From the NCBI GenBank assembly GCA_016281815.1, contig JAEEJK010000069.1, forward strand, positions 40,448 to 104,447: a stretch of DNA of 64,000 nt. Direction: 5' to 3'. Shown piece by piece: positions 63,206 to 64,000 of the stretch. The translations under genes were made by a program, and so were the position numbers. Position 1 is the first letter of the stretch, and the number at the start of each line of letters is the position of its first letter. This stretch comes from Prevotella sp. (lineage in GTDB: Bacteria > Bacteroidota > Bacteroidia > Bacteroidales > Bacteroidaceae). The notes beneath the pieces are model-generated. The model was not told the origin of the DNA, did not search any database, and worked only from the letters and a program-made list of their open reading frames with translations.

Positions 63206-64000
63206 ATGGGAACATACATCAATATTGGAAATGCCGGATTTAGGTCTGCCCGCAACAGCGAATATGTGGACAAGTCGGGGCTTATCAGCGTAGTTAACAA
63301 GTCTCTTTATACAGAACAACGCTTCAGTTGCGTAACCCGCTGTCGCCGCTTCGGAAAGTCGATGGCGGCAAAGATGCTTTGTGCTTATTACGACCATTCT
63401 GTCGACTCCCGTGCATTGTTCGAGGATCTAAACATAGCCAAAGACCCTTCGTTTGAGGAGCACCTGAACAAATACCCCGTTATCTACCTTGACCTAACTG
63501 AGTTCACCACCCGTTTCCATGATGACGACATCGTGGCCATCATGGATGCAAGACTCAGGGCTGATGTGCTTGAAGCCTATCCTGACACACCCGTCCGTGA
63601 GGGTGATGACCTAATGGACTGCCTTATCCGCATCGCTGCTGCCACTGGTGAGCAATTTGTCTTCATCATCGACGAGTGGGATGCCATCTGCCGTGAGTTC
63701 AAGCCAGGTACGCAAGCCATGGACCGCTATGTCAACTGGCTGCGGAGGATGTTCAAGGGTGTGAATGCCGCCAATGTTTTCGCCGGGGTATATATGACTG
63801 GTATCCTGCCCGTGAAGAAATACAGGACTGAGTCTGCCTTGAACAATTTCATCGAGTATTCGATGGTGGAGCCTCGCAAGATGGCCAGATTTTTCGGATT
63901 TACCAAGGATGAGGTTCGGATGCTGGCCGAGCGTCATGGAATGGACTTTGATATCTTGGAGAAATGGTATGACGGTTATCAGATAGGCGATGAGGAGTCG
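63206..64000 (+). CDS. AAA-ATPase-like protein of the DUF1703 type (partial, runs off the window)
   Basis: The first 265 residues are visible and the frame is open to the last base. They show the AAA-ATPase-like N-terminal domain found with C-terminal PD-(D/E)XK (DUF1703) nuclease-like domains: FRSARNSEYVDKSGLISVVN, the weak Walker A RCRRFGKSMAAKML, the Walker B-like FVFIIDEWDAICREF, and MTGILPVKKY. Members are numerous in Bacteroidales genomes and have no settled function; links to defence or mobile DNA have been suggested by their distribution. The ATG at 63206 follows a promoter. Confidence 0.85.
   Translation, partial: MGTYINIGNAGFRSARNSEYVDKSGLISVVNKSLYTEQRFSCVTRCRRFGKSMAAKMLCAYYDHSVDSRALFEDLNIAKDPSFEEHLNKYPVIYLDLTEFTTRFHDDDIVAIMDARLRADVLEAYPDTPVREGDDLMDCLIRIAAATGEQFVFIIDEWDAICREFKPGTQAMDRYVNWLRRMFKGVNAANVFAGVYMTGILPVKKYRTESALNNFIEYSMVEPRKMARFFGFTKDEVRMLAERHGMDFDILEKWYDGYQIGDEES

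Noticed and set aside
1..64000. CRISPR arrays, insertion sequences, prophage
   Set aside because: No regularly spaced repeats, cas genes, transposases, integrases or phage structural gene blocks were seen. The S74 domain at 36.3 kb is a lone fibre-type domain in a T9SS protein.

Overview
The window reads as a chromosomal segment of a Bacteroidales bacterium, most likely Prevotella or a close relative. Three things point there. Promoters follow the Bacteroidetes pattern (TTTG, about 20 nt, then TAnnTTTG). Several secreted proteins end in type IX secretion (T9SS) sorting domains. There is a four-gene xylan operon (esterase, GPH symporter, GH10, GH43) of the type known from Prevotella. Clear Shine-Dalgarno sequences are rare, also typical of the phylum. 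No rRNA, CRISPR array, transposase, integrase or reverse transcriptase was found.

Layout. 1-8.9 kb: the end of the division/cell-wall (dcw) cluster, murD (cut by the window edge), ftsW, murG, murC, ftsQ, ftsA and ftsZ, then a YqeY-like gene. 8.9-20.4 kb: housekeeping genes recO (reverse), tRNA-Glu, rpsT, gyrB, a GH95 glycosidase, an AraC regulator (reverse), an LptF/LptG-type permease, ribBA and an aminotransferase. 20.4-26.3 kb: an energy-transduction operon, exbB-exbD-exbD-tonB followed by a PstS-like lipoprotein and a TPR protein, with a hairpin at the transcript start and another between tonB and the PstS-like gene. 26.4-35.7 kb: two small unknown genes, the xylan operon on the minus strand, and divergently a GH35/DUF5597 glycosidase with a membrane-spanning TPR-HTH regulator. 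35.9-44.2 kb: an AT-richer run of secreted proteins (small beta protein, S74 chaperone with T9SS tail, papain-like peptidase, secreted unknown) and then a GLPGLI protein/outer-membrane receptor pair. 44.1-54.3 kb, minus strand: a redox-dead TlpA-like lipoprotein with a small secreted protein, DUF3160 and CapA, then an Oar-like TonB receptor with a BACON/OB lipoprotein. 54.5-56.9 kb: pnp. 56.9-63.1 kb: an AT-rich island on the minus strand with a caspase-like peptidase fused to a FISUMP domain, a small T9SS protein, a SUMF1 protein, a WG-repeat protein and a second FISUMP protein. The window ends inside an AAA-ATPase-like gene.

How the parts fit. The ExbB/ExbD/TonB operon would power the outer-membrane receptors in the window. 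The xylan operon would deacetylate, cut and import xylo-oligosaccharides; the GH95 and GH35 enzymes may remove side sugars from plant or host glycans. The two AT-rich secreted-protein islands are the least explained parts. The strongest candidate for something undescribed is the caspase-like/FISUMP operon: it has its own promoter about 340 nt upstream and a leader that can fold into an imperfect hairpin of about 35 base pairs.
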